From: Streptomyces sp. Isolate_45
GTDB taxonomy: Bacteria; Actinomycetota; Actinomycetes; Streptomycetales; Streptomycetaceae
Reading direction: 5' to 3'
NCBI RefSeq assembly: GCF_024721315.2
Contig: NZ_JANFAK020000040.1
Location: forward strand, 1-60,605
DNA length: 60,605 bases
Of this stretch, positions 51,965-60,605 are shown one piece after another (position 1 is the stretch's first letter; every line of letters begins with the position of its first letter). The notes beneath the pieces are model-generated. The model was given only the letters and a program-made list of their open reading frames with translations. It was not told the origin of the DNA and ran no database searches. The translations under genes and the position numbers were made by a program.

Positions 51965-53719
51965 GTGCCTCAACTTCGTCTCGCTCTGAATCAGATCGAC
52001 TCGCACGTCGGCAACATCGACGCCAATGCGGACTCGATCGTCCACTGGACCCGGCACTCCGCCGAGCAGGGCGCTCACCTGGTGGCGTTCCCGGAGATGG
52101 TGCTGACCGGGTACCCCGTCGAGGACCTCGCCCTGCGCGGCTCCTTCGTCGAGGCCTCCCGCGAGGCGCTCCGCGAACTCGCGGAGCGCCTCGCGGCGGA
52201 GGGCCTCGGCGAGCTGCCGGTGGTCGTCGGCTACCTCGACCGCACCGAGCAGGCCGTGCCCCGCCTCGGCAAGCCCGCCGGTTCCCCGGAGAACGCGGCC
52301 GCCGTCCTGCACGGCGGCCGGGTGGTGCTGCGCTTCGCCAAGCACCACCTCCCCAACTACGGCGTCTTCGACGAGTTCCGGTACTTCGTGCCGGGCAACA
52401 CCCAGCCGGTCGTCCGGGTCCGGGGCATCGACGTCGCCCTGGCCATCTGCGAGGACCTCTGGCAGGACGGCGGCCGCGTCCCGGCCACCCGCTCCGCCGG
52501 GGCCGGGTTGCTGATCTCCGTCAACGCCTCCCCGTACGAGCGCAACAAGGACGACGTGCGCCTGGAACTGGTCCGCAAGCGGGCCCAGGAGGCCGGCTGC
52601 ACCCTCGCCTACGTCGCCATGATGGGCGGCCAGGACGAGCTGGTCTTCGACGGCGACTCGATCGTCGTGGACGCCTCCGGCGAGGTCGTCGCCCGCGCCC
52701 CGCAGTTCTCCGAGGGCTGCGTGCTGGTCGACCTGGACCTCCCGGCCGCCTCGCCGGACGCACCCGAGGGCATCGTCGACGACGGCCTGCGGATCGACCG
52801 CGTCGTCCTTTCCGAGGAGCCGGTGGAGCCGTACGAGCCCGTCGTCCCCGGCGGCTACGCCGAGCGGCTGGACGACGACGAGGAGATCTACGACGCGCTC
52901 GTCGTGGGCCTGCGCGCCTACGTCAGGAAGAACGGCTTCCAGTCCGTCCTGATCGGCCTGTCGGGCGGCATCGACTCCGCGCTCGTCGCCGCCATCGCCT
53001 GTGACGCGGTCGGCGCGCAGAACGTGTACGGCATCTCGATGCCGTCGAAGTACTCCTCGGACCACTCCCGGGGCGACGCGGCCGGACTCGCCGAACGGAC
53101 CGGACTGAACTTCCGGACCGTGCCGATCGAGCCCATGTTCGACGCCTACATGGGTTCGCTGGGCCTGACCGGGCTGGCGGAGGAGAACCTCCAGTCCCGG
53201 CTGCGCGGCACCATGCTGATGGCGGTCTCCAACCAGGAGGGCCACATCGTGCTGGCGCCGGGCAACAAGTCCGAGCTGGCGGTCGGCTACTCCACCCTCT
53301 ACGGGGACTCCGTCGGCGCGTACGGCCCGATCAAGGACGTCTACAAGTCGGACGTCTTCCGTCTCGCCCGGTACCGCAACCGGGCCGCCTTCGAGCGCGG
53401 CGAGATCCCGCCGATCCCGGAGAACTCGATCGTGAAGCCGCCGAGCGCCGAGCTGCGCCCGGGCCAGGTGGACACGGACTCCCTGCCGGACTATCCGGTG
53501 CTGGACGCGATCCTGGCCCTGTACGTGGACCGCGATCAGGGGGTCGACGCCATCGTCGCGGCCGGCTTCGACCGCGAGCTGGTCGCCAGGACCCTGCGCA
53601 TGGTCGACACGGCGGAGTACAAGCGCCGCCAGTACCCGCCGGGTACGAAGATCTCCGCGAAGGGCTTCGGCAAGGACCGCCGACTGCCCATCACGAACGG
53701 CTGGCGCGAACGGGCGTAA
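51965..53719 (+). CDS. nadE: Glutamine-dependent NAD+ synthetase
   Basis: 584 residues from GTG 51965. An N-terminal nitrilase-fold glutaminase domain has its catalytic triad at Glu44 (FPEMVLTGYP), Lys126 (FAKHHLPNYG) and Cys162 (ICEDLW). The C-terminal synthetase domain has the ATP-pyrophosphatase loop GLSGGIDSAL near residue 334, then SSDHSRGDA and GNKSELAVGYSTLYGD. It makes NAD+ from nicotinate adenine dinucleotide with glutamine as nitrogen donor. Cytoplasmic. Strong sequence support for the start comes from the LRLALNQIDSHVGN opening of the family. Confidence 0.96.
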   Translation: MPQLRLALNQIDSHVGNIDANADSIVHWTRHSAEQGAHLVAFPEMVLTGYPVEDLALRGSFVEASREALRELAERLAAEGLGELPVVVGYLDRTEQAVPRLGKPAGSPENAAAVLHGGRVVLRFAKHHLPNYGVFDEFRYFVPGNTQPVVRVRGIDVALAICEDLWQDGGRVPATRSAGAGLLISVNASPYERNKDDVRLELVRKRAQEAGCTLAYVAMMGGQDELVFDGDSIVVDASGEVVARAPQFSEGCVLVDLDLPAASPDAPEGIVDDGLRIDRVVLSEEPVEPYEPVVPGGYAERLDDDEEIYDALVVGLRAYVRKNGFQSVLIGLSGGIDSALVAAIACDAVGAQNVYGISMPSKYSSDHSRGDAAGLAERTGLNFRTVPIEPMFDAYMGSLGLTGLAEENLQSRLRGTMLMAVSNQEGHIVLAPGNKSELAVGYSTLYGDSVGAYGPIKDVYKSDVFRLARYRNRAAFERGEIPPIPENSIVKPPSAELRPGQVDTDSLPDYPVLDAILALYVDRDQGVDAIVAAGFDRELVARTLRMVDTAEYKRRQYPPGTKISAKGFGKDRRLPITNGWRERA

Positions 53720-53755
53720 GGGCGGCCGGGCCGACCGGAGCCGTGGCGCTCGCGG

Positions 53756-54790
53756 CTAAGGCCTGACGGTGAGGCGGGCGGCGACGGGCAGGTGGTCGCT
53801 GCCCGTGCGCGGCAGGGTCCAGGAGGCCTCCGGCTTGATGCCGCGCACCATGATCTGGTCGATGCGGGCCATCGGGAACTGCGCGGGCCAGCTGAAGCCG
53901 AAGCCGTCGCCCGCCGCGCCCTGCGTGGAACGCATCTGCGAGGTGACCTCGGACAGGGCCCGGTCGTTCATGGTGCCGTTGAGGTCACCGAGCAGGATGA
54001 CCTTCCGCAGGGGTTCGGCGGCGAGCGCCGCGCCCAGCGCGTCGGCGCTGTTGTCGCGCTGGTTCGCGGTGAAACCGGCGTTGAGCTTGACCCGTACCGA
54101 GGGGAGGTGGGCGACGTAGACGCCGATCGCGCCCGTGGGGCCGGCCACGGTGGTGCGCATGGCCCGGACCCAGCCGAGGCGGATGTCGACGGGCTTGCTG
54201 GAGGTCAGCGGGTACTTGCTCCACACCCCGACGGTGCCCTCGACGGCGTGGTACTTGTACGTGTCCGCCAGCGCCTTCTCGTAGATCGGGACGGCGCTCG
54301 CCTTGAGCTCGGTCAGCGCCAGCACGTCGGCCTTGGACTTCGACACGGACTCGGCGGTGCCGAGCGGGTCGAGGTTGTCGGCGTCGACGTTGTGCGTGGC
54401 GACCATCAGGTTGCCGCCCGCGCCCGACTTGTCGGTGACCAGGCCGCCGAAGAGGTTCGCCCAGACCACGGTGGTCAGCAGTATCGAGATCAGCGCGGTG
54501 GCCGACTTGCGGATCACCGCCGTGACCAGCAGCACCGGCACCATCAGGCCCAGCCAGGGCAGGAAGGTCTCGGTGAGGCTGCCCAGGTTGCCGACGTCGT
54601 TCGGCAGCTCCGCGTGCAGGATCATGACCAGCGAGGTCAGCGCGGCCAGTGAGGCGGTCACGATGCCGCGCTTCCAGATGCCCCGGTCGTGCCTCAGTCC
54701 GGCCAGCCGGCGCCGCAGACCGGTTCGCGAGGGCCCCGGCTCGGAGCCGCCGTTCCCCGTCTCCGTCATGTACGCCTGTGCCATGCCCAT
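53756..54790 (-). CDS. Membrane-anchored endonuclease/exonuclease/phosphatase (EEP) fold protein
   Basis: 344 residues from ATG 54790. Three membrane helices at about residues 45-110 (GIVTASLAALTSLVMILHA, FLPWLGLMVPVLLVTAVI, ALISILLTTVVWANLFGGL) precede an extracytoplasmic EEP domain: ATHNVDADNLDP, LALTELKA (metal Glu), YVAHLPSV, GDLNGTMNDRAL and TGSDHLPVAARL (catalytic His). The family hydrolyses phosphodiesters; the anchored outside-facing form may act on DNA, lipids or phosphate esters. A start at Met8 is possible. The 302-bp gap to panB contains a CCACCATGGTGG palindrome (55027-55038) and no gene. Confidence 0.88.
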   Translation of the reverse strand: MGMAQAYMTETGNGGSEPGPSRTGLRRRLAGLRHDRGIWKRGIVTASLAALTSLVMILHAELPNDVGNLGSLTETFLPWLGLMVPVLLVTAVIRKSATALISILLTTVVWANLFGGLVTDKSGAGGNLMVATHNVDADNLDPLGTAESVSKSKADVLALTELKASAVPIYEKALADTYKYHAVEGTVGVWSKYPLTSSKPVDIRLGWVRAMRTTVAGPTGAIGVYVAHLPSVRVKLNAGFTANQRDNSADALGAALAAEPLRKVILLGDLNGTMNDRALSEVTSQMRSTQGAAGDGFGFSWPAQFPMARIDQIMVRGIKPEASWTLPRTGSDHLPVAARLTVRP

Positions 54791-55092
54791 GTCCTCGCTG
54801 CCGTGCTCGCGCTCCGTCCCCGCCCCTTGACCCTAGGCGATGCGCGGAGCCTTCGGTGCCGTCCTGTGCGGCCATACAACCGGAGGGACGAACGGCCGTG
54901 CGGCAAGGGTTCCGCTTGTCACGAAACGCGCACATTGGCTCGGGCGCGCCCTGAGCCGGAGCAGGAGTGTGACGGACCGGTCAACCGCCGCCCTCCGTGG
55001 CACTTCCGTCGTGGGGCGGACGGGTGCCACCATGGTGGGTGAGTCCGGGGACGCCGTGAGGGCGCCTCGAGATGACACAAGGAGCAGTTGCA

Positions 55093-55950
55093 ATGTCGCA
55101 TGCCGTTTCGCCTGCCCGCGAAGCCTCTCCGACCCTGTACGGGGGCGCGGGCACCCGCCGCATCACCGTCCGCGACCTCACCCTCGCCAAGGAACGCGGC
55201 GAGAAGTGGCCCATGCTCACCGCCTACGACGCGATGACCGCGTCCGTGTTCGACGAGGCCGGCATCCCGGTCATGCTCGTCGGCGACTCGATGGGCAACT
55301 GTCACCTCGGCTACGAGACCACCGTCCCCGTGACGATGGACGAGATGACCCTGCTGTCGGCGGCCGTCGTACGGGGCACCAGCCGGGCCCTGATCGTCGG
55401 CGACCTGCCGTTCGGCTCGTACCAGGAAGGCGCCGTGCAGGCGCTGCGCAGCGCGACCCGGCTGGTCAAGGAGGCCGGGGTCGGGGCGGTCAAGCTGGAG
55501 GGCGGCGAGCGTTCGCTGCCCCAGACCGAGCTGATCGTCCAGTCCGGCATCCCCGTCATGTCGCACCTGGGTCTGACCCCGCAGTCCGTGAACGCCATGG
55601 GCTACCGGGTGCAGGGCCGCACCGACGAGGCCGCGCACCAGTTGCTGCGCGACGCGAAGGCCGCGCAGGACGCGGGTGCCTTCGCGGTGGTCCTGGAGCT
55701 GGTCCCGGCCGAGCTGGCCGCCGAGGTCACCCGGTCCCTGCACATCCCGACCGTCGGCATCGGCGCCGGCTCGGAGTGCGACGCGCAGGTGCTGGTGTGG
55801 ACCGACATGATGGGCCTGACCGGCGGGAAGATGCCGCGCTTCGTGAAGCAGTACGCCAACCTCCGCAAGACGATGGGTGACGCGGCGAAGGCCTTCGCCG
55901 AGGACGTCGTCGGCGGATCGTTCCCGCAGGCGGAGCACGCCTTCCACTAG
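55093..55950 (+). CDS. panB: 3-methyl-2-oxobutanoate hydroxymethyltransferase
   Basis: 285 residues from ATG 55093, chosen because AAGGAG lies about 9 nt upstream; an in-frame ATG at 55072 precedes that site. Family motifs: WPMLTAYDAMTASVFDEAG, LVGDSMGN (metal-binding Asp), DLPFGSYQEG, GGVKLEGG-type VKLEGGERS, PVMSHLGLTPQS and LELVPAELA (catalytic Glu). It transfers a hydroxymethyl group from 5,10-methylene-tetrahydrofolate to 2-oxoisovalerate, the first step of pantothenate synthesis. It stands alone, with a strong terminator after it. Confidence 0.95.
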   Translation: MSHAVSPAREASPTLYGGAGTRRITVRDLTLAKERGEKWPMLTAYDAMTASVFDEAGIPVMLVGDSMGNCHLGYETTVPVTMDEMTLLSAAVVRGTSRALIVGDLPFGSYQEGAVQALRSATRLVKEAGVGAVKLEGGERSLPQTELIVQSGIPVMSHLGLTPQSVNAMGYRVQGRTDEAAHQLLRDAKAAQDAGAFAVVLELVPAELAAEVTRSLHIPTVGIGAGSECDAQVLVWTDMMGLTGGKMPRFVKQYANLRKTMGDAAKAFAEDVVGGSFPQAEHAFH

Positions 55951-55966
55951 AACCGGGCCCGCCGCC

Positions 55967-56000
55967 GACGGCCCGCCGACACGGATGTCGGCGGGCCGTC
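55967..56000 (+). terminator. Strong hairpin terminator after panB
   Basis: GACGGCCCGCCGACA (55967-55981) and TGTCGGCGGGCCGTC (55986-56000) are perfect 15-bp arms around a 4-nt loop, starting 16 nt after the panB stop. Confidence 0.85.
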
Positions 56001-56058
56001 GCCCGCCTGTCGGAAGCCTGTAGGGGCTTTGTCAGTGGCGGATGGTCCCATGGTGGGC

Positions 56059-57081
56059 ATGACGCGAAACGACAACCATCCCAACGCCGTGGAAGTGCGG
56101 GGTCTGGTCAAGCACTACGGCGAGACCAAGGCCCTCGACGGTGTCGACCTCGATGTCCGCGAGGGCACCGTCCTCGGGGTCCTCGGCCCCAACGGCGCGG
56201 GCAAGACCACCCTGGTGCGCTGCCTGTCCACCCTGGTCGTCCCGGACGCCGGAACGGCGCGGGTCGCCGGCTACGACGTGGTCCGCCAGCCCCGCCAGCT
56301 GCGCCGGACCATCGGCCTGACCGGGCAGTACGCCTCGGTCGACGAGAAGCTCTCCGGCTGGGAGAACCTCTACATGATCGGCCGGCTGCTGGACCTGTCC
56401 CGCAAGGACGCCCGGCTGCGCGCGGACGAGATGCTGGAGCGGTTCTCCCTGACCGAGGCGGCGAAGAAGGCCGCCATGAACTACTCCGGCGGCATGCGCC
56501 GCCGGCTCGACCTCGCGGCGTCGCTGATCGGCAACCCGGCCGTCCTCTACCTGGACGAGCCGACCACCGGTCTCGACCCCCGCACCCGCAACGAGGTGTG
56601 GGACGAGGTCCAGCGGCTGGTCGCCGAGGGCGCGACCGTCCTGCTGACCACGCAGTACATGGAGGAGGCCGAGCAGCTCGCCAGTGAGCTGACGGTCATC
56701 GACCGCGGCAAGGTCATCGCCAACGGCAAGGTCGACGAGCTGAAGGCGCGCGTGGGCGGCCGCACCCTGCGGGTCCGTCCCGTGGACCCGTCCGACCTGC
56801 CGGGCATGGCCCGTTCCCTCGCGGAGGCCGGGCTGGACGGCATCGCCGGTTCGCAGGCCGTGCCGGACGAGGGCGCGCTGCTGGTCCCCATCCTGAGCGA
56901 CGAGCAGCTGACCGCCGTGGTCGGGCTGCTGGCCGCCCGCGGGTACGCGATCGCCGACCTCGGCACGTACCTGCCCAGCCTCGACGAGGTGTTCCTGTCC
57001 ATCACCGGGCAGAAGCCGTCCTCCTCCGGGGACCCCGTCGCCACCGAGAACACCGAGCGGAATCAGGAGGTCGCGGCATGA
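56059..57081 (+). CDS. DrrA-like ABC transporter ATP-binding protein
   Basis: About 340 residues. Walker A GPNGAGKTT, Q-loop GQYASVDEKLSG, signature YSGGMRRRLDLA, Walker B VLYLDEPTTGLD and H-loop-type Thr in LLTTQYMEE. A DrrA-type C-terminal extension follows (LRVRPVDPSDLPGMARSLAEAGL, ADLGTYLPSLDEVFLSITG). The start is uncertain: ATG 56059, ATG 56050 and TTG 56029 are all in frame; 56059 is chosen for closeness to the AVEVRGLVKHYG core. It drives the permease encoded next, with which it overlaps by ATGA. Confidence 0.92.
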   Translation: MTRNDNHPNAVEVRGLVKHYGETKALDGVDLDVREGTVLGVLGPNGAGKTTLVRCLSTLVVPDAGTARVAGYDVVRQPRQLRRTIGLTGQYASVDEKLSGWENLYMIGRLLDLSRKDARLRADEMLERFSLTEAAKKAAMNYSGGMRRRLDLAASLIGNPAVLYLDEPTTGLDPRTRNEVWDEVQRLVAEGATVLLTTQYMEEAEQLASELTVIDRGKVIANGKVDELKARVGGRTLRVRPVDPSDLPGMARSLAEAGLDGIAGSQAVPDEGALLVPILSDEQLTAVVGLLAARGYAIADLGTYLPSLDEVFLSITGQKPSSSGDPVATENTERNQEVAA

Positions 57082-57932
57082 GCACCGTAACCACGACGAA
57101 GCAGCCCGCCGACACCGCGCCCCTCCCGGCTCCGGCGGTCGCGGCGTCCGGCGAGGGCCGGATCGGCCTGCGGGCGAACCTGCGGCACATCGGCGCCCTG
57201 GTGCGCCGCAACGCCCTCCAGATCAAGCAGGACCCCGAGTCGATGTTCGACGTCCTGTTCATGCCGATCATCTTCACGCTGCTGTTCGTGTTCGTCTTCG
57301 GCGGCGCGGTCTCCGGCAAGGGCAACCAGGGCGCCTACGTCAGCTACCTGGTCCCGGGCCTGATGGCCATGATGGGGATGAACATCGCCATGGCGGTGGG
57401 CACCGGCGTCAACGACGACTTCAAGAAGGGCGTGATGGACCGCTTCCGGTCCATGCCGATCGCCCGGTCGTCCGTCCTCCTCGCGAAGATCGTCGTCGAG
57501 ATCGGCCGGATGCTGATCGCCATCACGATCCTGCTCTGCGTCGGCTTCATCCTCGGCCTGTCGATCGACGGCTCGATCCTGGACCTGTTCTTCGCCATCG
57601 GCCTGTCGGTCGTCTTCGGCGCCTCGCTGATGTGGATCTTCATCCTGCTGGGTCTCACGATGAAGACCGCGCAGGCCGTCCAGGGCATGGCGATGCTGGT
57701 CCTGATGCCCCTGCAGTTCGGCAGCTCGATCTTCGCGAAGCCCGCGACGATGCCCGGCTGGCTGCAGAGCTTCACCGACTACAACCCGCTGTCCAACCTG
57801 GCCGACGCCGCCCGTGCCCTGATCAACGGCACTCCGGTCGGCGACTCGGTGTGGATGACGCTGGCCTGGTCGGTCGCCATCACCGCGGTCACCATGCCGC
57901 TGGCCGTCCGCAAGTTCCGCCAGAAGACCTGA
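57078..57932 (+). CDS. DrrB-like ABC-2 type permease
   Basis: 284 residues from ATG 57078 (ATGA overlap). Six membrane helices: MFDVLFMPIIFTLLFVFVFG, YLVPGLMAMMGMNIAMAVGTG and others, with the ABC-2 signature SMPIARSSVLLAKI and the family's GSSIFAKPATMPGWLQSFTDYNPLS segment. With the ATPase it forms an exporter for a drug, lipid or peptide; DrrAB-type pairs often confer self-resistance. The BTAD-type regulator convergent on its end may control it. Confidence 0.92.
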   Translation: MSTVTTTKQPADTAPLPAPAVAASGEGRIGLRANLRHIGALVRRNALQIKQDPESMFDVLFMPIIFTLLFVFVFGGAVSGKGNQGAYVSYLVPGLMAMMGMNIAMAVGTGVNDDFKKGVMDRFRSMPIARSSVLLAKIVVEIGRMLIAITILLCVGFILGLSIDGSILDLFFAIGLSVVFGASLMWIFILLGLTMKTAQAVQGMAMLVLMPLQFGSSIFAKPATMPGWLQSFTDYNPLSNLADAARALINGTPVGDSVWMTLAWSVAITAVTMPLAVRKFRQKT

Positions 57933-57996
57933 TCCGGCCGGGTCGCAACGGTCCGTTCGGATCGCGTCCCGGACGGGCCCCCGACCCGGGCCCGGA

Positions 57997-60605
57997 TCAG
58001 AACAGGGCGGTGGCCTCCTCCAGGGTGAGGCCGCCGCCTTCGGCGTACGCCGCCTCGTACGCCGCGTCACCCAGCGCCGCCCGTGCCAGTTCCTCGGCGC
58101 GGGCGGAGTCCTCCCGTTCGGTCGACACGGGGAAGTGCCCTACGGGCAGCAGGGCCCGGTAGGCCCCGAGCAGCCGGGCGGCGTCGCGCGTCCGCCGGTC
58201 GCCGCCGAGCAGGGCCAGGGAGAGGCCGGCGGTCATCAGGTAGACGGCGGGCATCTGCGGGGCCACCAGCAGCGCCATCGGGTCCTGGACGGACTCCATG
58301 GCATGACGGATCCGGTCCAGGGCCTCCTCGTAGCGGCCCTCCTGGTTGTCCAGCCAGGCCATCGTGCCGAGCAGGAAGCCGTCGAAGACGGCGAACGCGC
58401 CGAACGCGAACTCGTCGCGCAGGAGCTGGAGCTGCTCCCGGGCCTCGGTGGTGCGCCCGGTGCGGCCGAGGATGCCCGCGAGGAACATCCGGGCCGCGGG
58501 CAGGGCCTCGTTGCCGTACTGCTGGACCGTGGCCATGACGTCCTTGAGGATCTGCTCGGCCTCCTCGTGCCGGCCGCTCTCGGAGAGCGTCCCGGACATC
58601 CGGACGCGCAGCACCGCCACCTGGGCCTTGGCGCCGAGGCGTTCGGCATAGGCGATGGCCTCGCGGTAGTCCCGGGTGGCCGGGCCGTACTCGCCGCGCT
58701 TCTCCAGTGATTCGGCGCGCGCCGACAGCGCTTCGGCGCACCCCCAGGCGTCGCCGAGGTCGCGGAACAGCGCCAGGCTCTCGTCGGCGTCGCGGGCGGC
58801 GTCGCCGGCCCAGTCGGCGCGGTTGGCCAGGACGTTGGCGCGCAGTTGGAGCGCGGAGGCCAGTTCCCAGCGGTAGCCGAGCGCGCGGGCGGTGGTGACG
58901 GTCGAGTCCACGACCTCCTTGAGCAGCCCGGGGTCGCCCGAGATCATGACCGCGTAGATCCACAGGGAGCTGGGGGTGCGGCAGGTCTGCGGCAGGCCGG
59001 GCCGGTAGGCGGTGAGCACCCCATCGATCTGGGCCCGGACGTCCGGACTGTTCCAGGTGTCGTTGGTCTGGTCCCGGGCGGCCAGCCGGACCAGGTGGAC
59101 GGCGCGCCAGGCCTCGGTGAGGAGTTCGCCTGAATAGGGCGGCGGCGAGTCGACGAGCCGCTCGTGGACGGGCTCGGCGGGCACCACGGGCGGGGCGAAG
59201 GGGTCGGGGCCGAGCGCCGCGGCCGCCTCGGTCCAGTGCCGGGACTCGGCGCGCAGGTCGTGCATGTGCCAGTACCAGCCCAGCGAGTGGATCAGGCACA
59301 GCGCCTCGTCCGCGTCGCGGCCGGCGATGGCCCGGCGCAGGGCGGTGCGCACGTTCTCGTACTCGGTGGCCAGCCGGTCGGCGGCCGCGCGCTGGCCGTG
59401 CCCGCGGAGCAGGGGTTCGGTGGTGCGGGCGAGTTCGCGGTAGTGGACGAGGTGGCGGTGCCCGGTGTCGTGGAGGTCCCCCGGTACCTCGGCGAGGCGT
59501 TCGGCGGCGTACTCGCCGACGGTCTCCAGGAGGCGGTAGCGCATGCCGGAGCCGTCGGGGCCGGGGGTCGCGACGACGAGGGACTTGTCGACGAGGGAAC
59601 CGAGGGTGTCCGCGATGTCGAGGGTGCCGTGCGCGCAGACGGTCTCGGCGGCGGCGAGGTCGCAGCCGCCGGCGAAGACGGACAGCCGGCGCAGCACGGT
59701 GCGTTCGGCTTCGTCGAGGAGGTCCCACGACCAGTCGACGACGGCGCGCAGGGTCTGTTGGCGGGGCAGGACCGTACGGGCGCCGCCGGTCAGGAGCCGG
59801 AAGCGGTCGTCGAGTCGGTCGGCGATCTGGCGCGGGGTGAGCAGCCGCAGTCGGGCGGCGGCCAGTTCGATGGCGAGCGGCAGGCCGTCCAGGCGGCGGC
59901 AGATCTCGGCGGCGGCGACCGGGTCGTCCGCCGGGCTGAAGCCGGGTCTGGCGGCGGCCCCGCGGTCACCGAGGAGCCGGAGCGCGACCGGGTCTGGCAG
60001 GGGTTCCACCGGGCGCAGGGTCTCCCCCGGTACGCCGAGGGGTTCCCGGCTGGTGGCCAGGATCTGCACGCCGGGGCAGTGCGTGAGGAGCCGTTCGGCG
60101 AGTTCGGCGGCGGCGCCGATGACGTGCTCGCAGTTGTCGAGGAGCAGCAGCATCCGGCGGCGTGCGCAGTGTTCGGTGAGCCGGTCGAGGGGGTCGTCGC
60201 CGGCCCGGTCGGTCAGGGCCCGGATCTCCTCGGCGGCGGCGCCTCGGAGCTTGGTCTCGCGGGCTCCGAGGGCGGCGAGGACGGCTTCGGCCACGTCCTC
60301 GGGGTCGTCCACGGGGGCCAGCTCGACGAGCCACACACCGTCGGTCCAGGCGTCGGCGACGTGCGCCCCGTCGGCCGGTGTCCCTTCGGCGCGGGCCCGG
60401 TCGGCGTGTGCCCGGTCGGCGTGTGCCTCGGCGGCTTCCTGGGACAGGCGGGTCTTGCCGGCGCCACCGGGGCCGAGCAGGGTCACGAGCCGGGCGCGGG
60501 CGAGGTCCTCGCCGATGACCCGGATGTCGTCCTCGCGGCCGACGAAGGTGGTGAGGCGGGCGCGGAGGTTTCCCGGGGCGGATGCCGGCGCGGGGCGGCG
60601 GGAGT
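57997..60605 (-). CDS. BTAD/AfsR-type transcriptional regulator with NB-ARC-like ATPase and TPR region (N-terminus beyond the window)
   Basis: About 869 residues are visible; the frame is open to the window edge, so the DNA-binding and BTAD part is missing. NLRARLTTFVGREDD opens the ATPase region, followed by Walker A LLGPGGAGKTRL, Walker B LLLLDNCEHV, sensor ILATSREPLGV and the GLPLAIELAAARLR box. A helical TPR-rich half follows (RADWAGDAARDADESLALF, AESLEKRGEYGPATRDYREA). Regulators of this type sense nucleotide state and activate secondary metabolism or transporter genes. It points at the DrrAB-like pair. Confidence 0.9.
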   Translation of the reverse strand, partial: SRRPAPASAPGNLRARLTTFVGREDDIRVIGEDLARARLVTLLGPGGAGKTRLSQEAAEAHADRAHADRARAEGTPADGAHVADAWTDGVWLVELAPVDDPEDVAEAVLAALGARETKLRGAAAEEIRALTDRAGDDPLDRLTEHCARRRMLLLLDNCEHVIGAAAELAERLLTHCPGVQILATSREPLGVPGETLRPVEPLPDPVALRLLGDRGAAARPGFSPADDPVAAAEICRRLDGLPLAIELAAARLRLLTPRQIADRLDDRFRLLTGGARTVLPRQQTLRAVVDWSWDLLDEAERTVLRRLSVFAGGCDLAAAETVCAHGTLDIADTLGSLVDKSLVVATPGPDGSGMRYRLLETVGEYAAERLAEVPGDLHDTGHRHLVHYRELARTTEPLLRGHGQRAAADRLATEYENVRTALRRAIAGRDADEALCLIHSLGWYWHMHDLRAESRHWTEAAAALGPDPFAPPVVPAEPVHERLVDSPPPYSGELLTEAWRAVHLVRLAARDQTNDTWNSPDVRAQIDGVLTAYRPGLPQTCRTPSSLWIYAVMISGDPGLLKEVVDSTVTTARALGYRWELASALQLRANVLANRADWAGDAARDADESLALFRDLGDAWGCAEALSARAESLEKRGEYGPATRDYREAIAYAERLGAKAQVAVLRVRMSGTLSESGRHEEAEQILKDVMATVQQYGNEALPAARMFLAGILGRTGRTTEAREQLQLLRDEFAFGAFAVFDGFLLGTMAWLDNQEGRYEEALDRIRHAMESVQDPMALLVAPQMPAVYLMTAGLSLALLGGDRRTRDAARLLGAYRALLPVGHFPVSTEREDSARAEELARAALGDAAYEAAYAEGGGLTLEEATALF

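Noticed and set aside
56029..56058. TTG 56029 as the start of the ABC ATPase
   Set aside because: It is possible, but the extra residues have no family support; later ATG codons are closer to the conserved core. Left as an alternative only.
1..60605. tRNA, rRNA, CRISPR array, intact transposase or integrase
   Set aside because: No cloverleaf, regular spacer-repeat array or transposase/integrase motif was found by reading; short RNAs without strong structure could be missed.

Overview
The window is chromosomal DNA from a Streptomyces or very close relative. The GC content is very high, codon third positions are almost always G or C, GTG starts are common, many genes are joined by 4-nt start/stop overlaps, and the gene set is typical of Streptomyces: malEFG-aglA-malR, glnE, a GlnA2-type glutamine synthetase homologue, nadE, panB and a BTAD/AfsR-type regulator. 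From memory this resembles the S. coelicolor SCO2226-SCO2258 neighbourhood, but no alignment was run.

Layout. 1-6.5 kb: a Met/His-rich membrane protein cut by the window edge, a rhomboid-like membrane protein, a tyrosine phosphatase, an unknown anchored protein, and a two-gene unit of a di-iron 'metal-dependent hydrolase' and a flavin/2Fe-2S reductase. 6.5-9.4 kb: a lipoprotein gene and an RHS gene that has lost its middle and is frameshifted, with an HExxH metallopeptidase-like tip; local base composition is less GC-rich. 9.6-10.9 kb: a TetR regulator and a GNAT acetyltransferase. 10.9-18.1 kb: two secreted starch enzymes, an amylase-pullulanase fusion and an alpha-amylase with a C-terminal starch-binding domain. 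18.1-20.2 kb: a scarred accessory patch with a decapitated regulator, a small internally duplicated protein, a pair of inverted 79-bp repeats, and a truncated toxin coupled to an intact HTH antitoxin. 20.2-29.3 kb: the maltose/maltodextrin locus, with malEFG flanked on both sides by an alpha-glucosidase plus LacI regulator pair. 29.3-37.2 kb: a PAP2 phosphatase, an amidohydrolase, an amino-acid permease, a TetR regulator with a clear operator, and glnE. 37.4-43.6 kb: two paralogous exported PIG-L deacetylase-like proteins and a Gfo/Idh/MocA oxidoreductase. 43.6-44.5 kb: a gene-free stretch with a 182-bp cruciform (MITE-like) element. 44.5-60.6 kb: the glnA2 homologue, DUF3105 and DUF305 proteins, a CBS protein, an alpha/beta hydrolase, DUF998, a repeat-bearing DUF4352-like protein, nadE, a membrane-anchored EEP-fold protein, panB, a DrrAB-like ABC exporter and a partial BTAD-type regulator.

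How the genes work together. The amylase and amylopullulanase would depolymerise starch, pullulan or glycogen outside the cell. MalEFG imports the maltodextrins (its ATPase, MsiK in Streptomyces, is encoded elsewhere). The two cytoplasmic alpha-glucosidases release glucose, and the LacI proteins regulate the set, probably through TTGCAA-type sites seen upstream of the amylase, between malE and aglA2, and inside the start of aglA2. GlnE controls the main glutamine synthetase, which is not in this window; the glutamine-synthetase-like gene here lacks the adenylylation tyrosine and probably acts on polyamines. No tRNA, rRNA, CRISPR array or intact transposase gene was seen.
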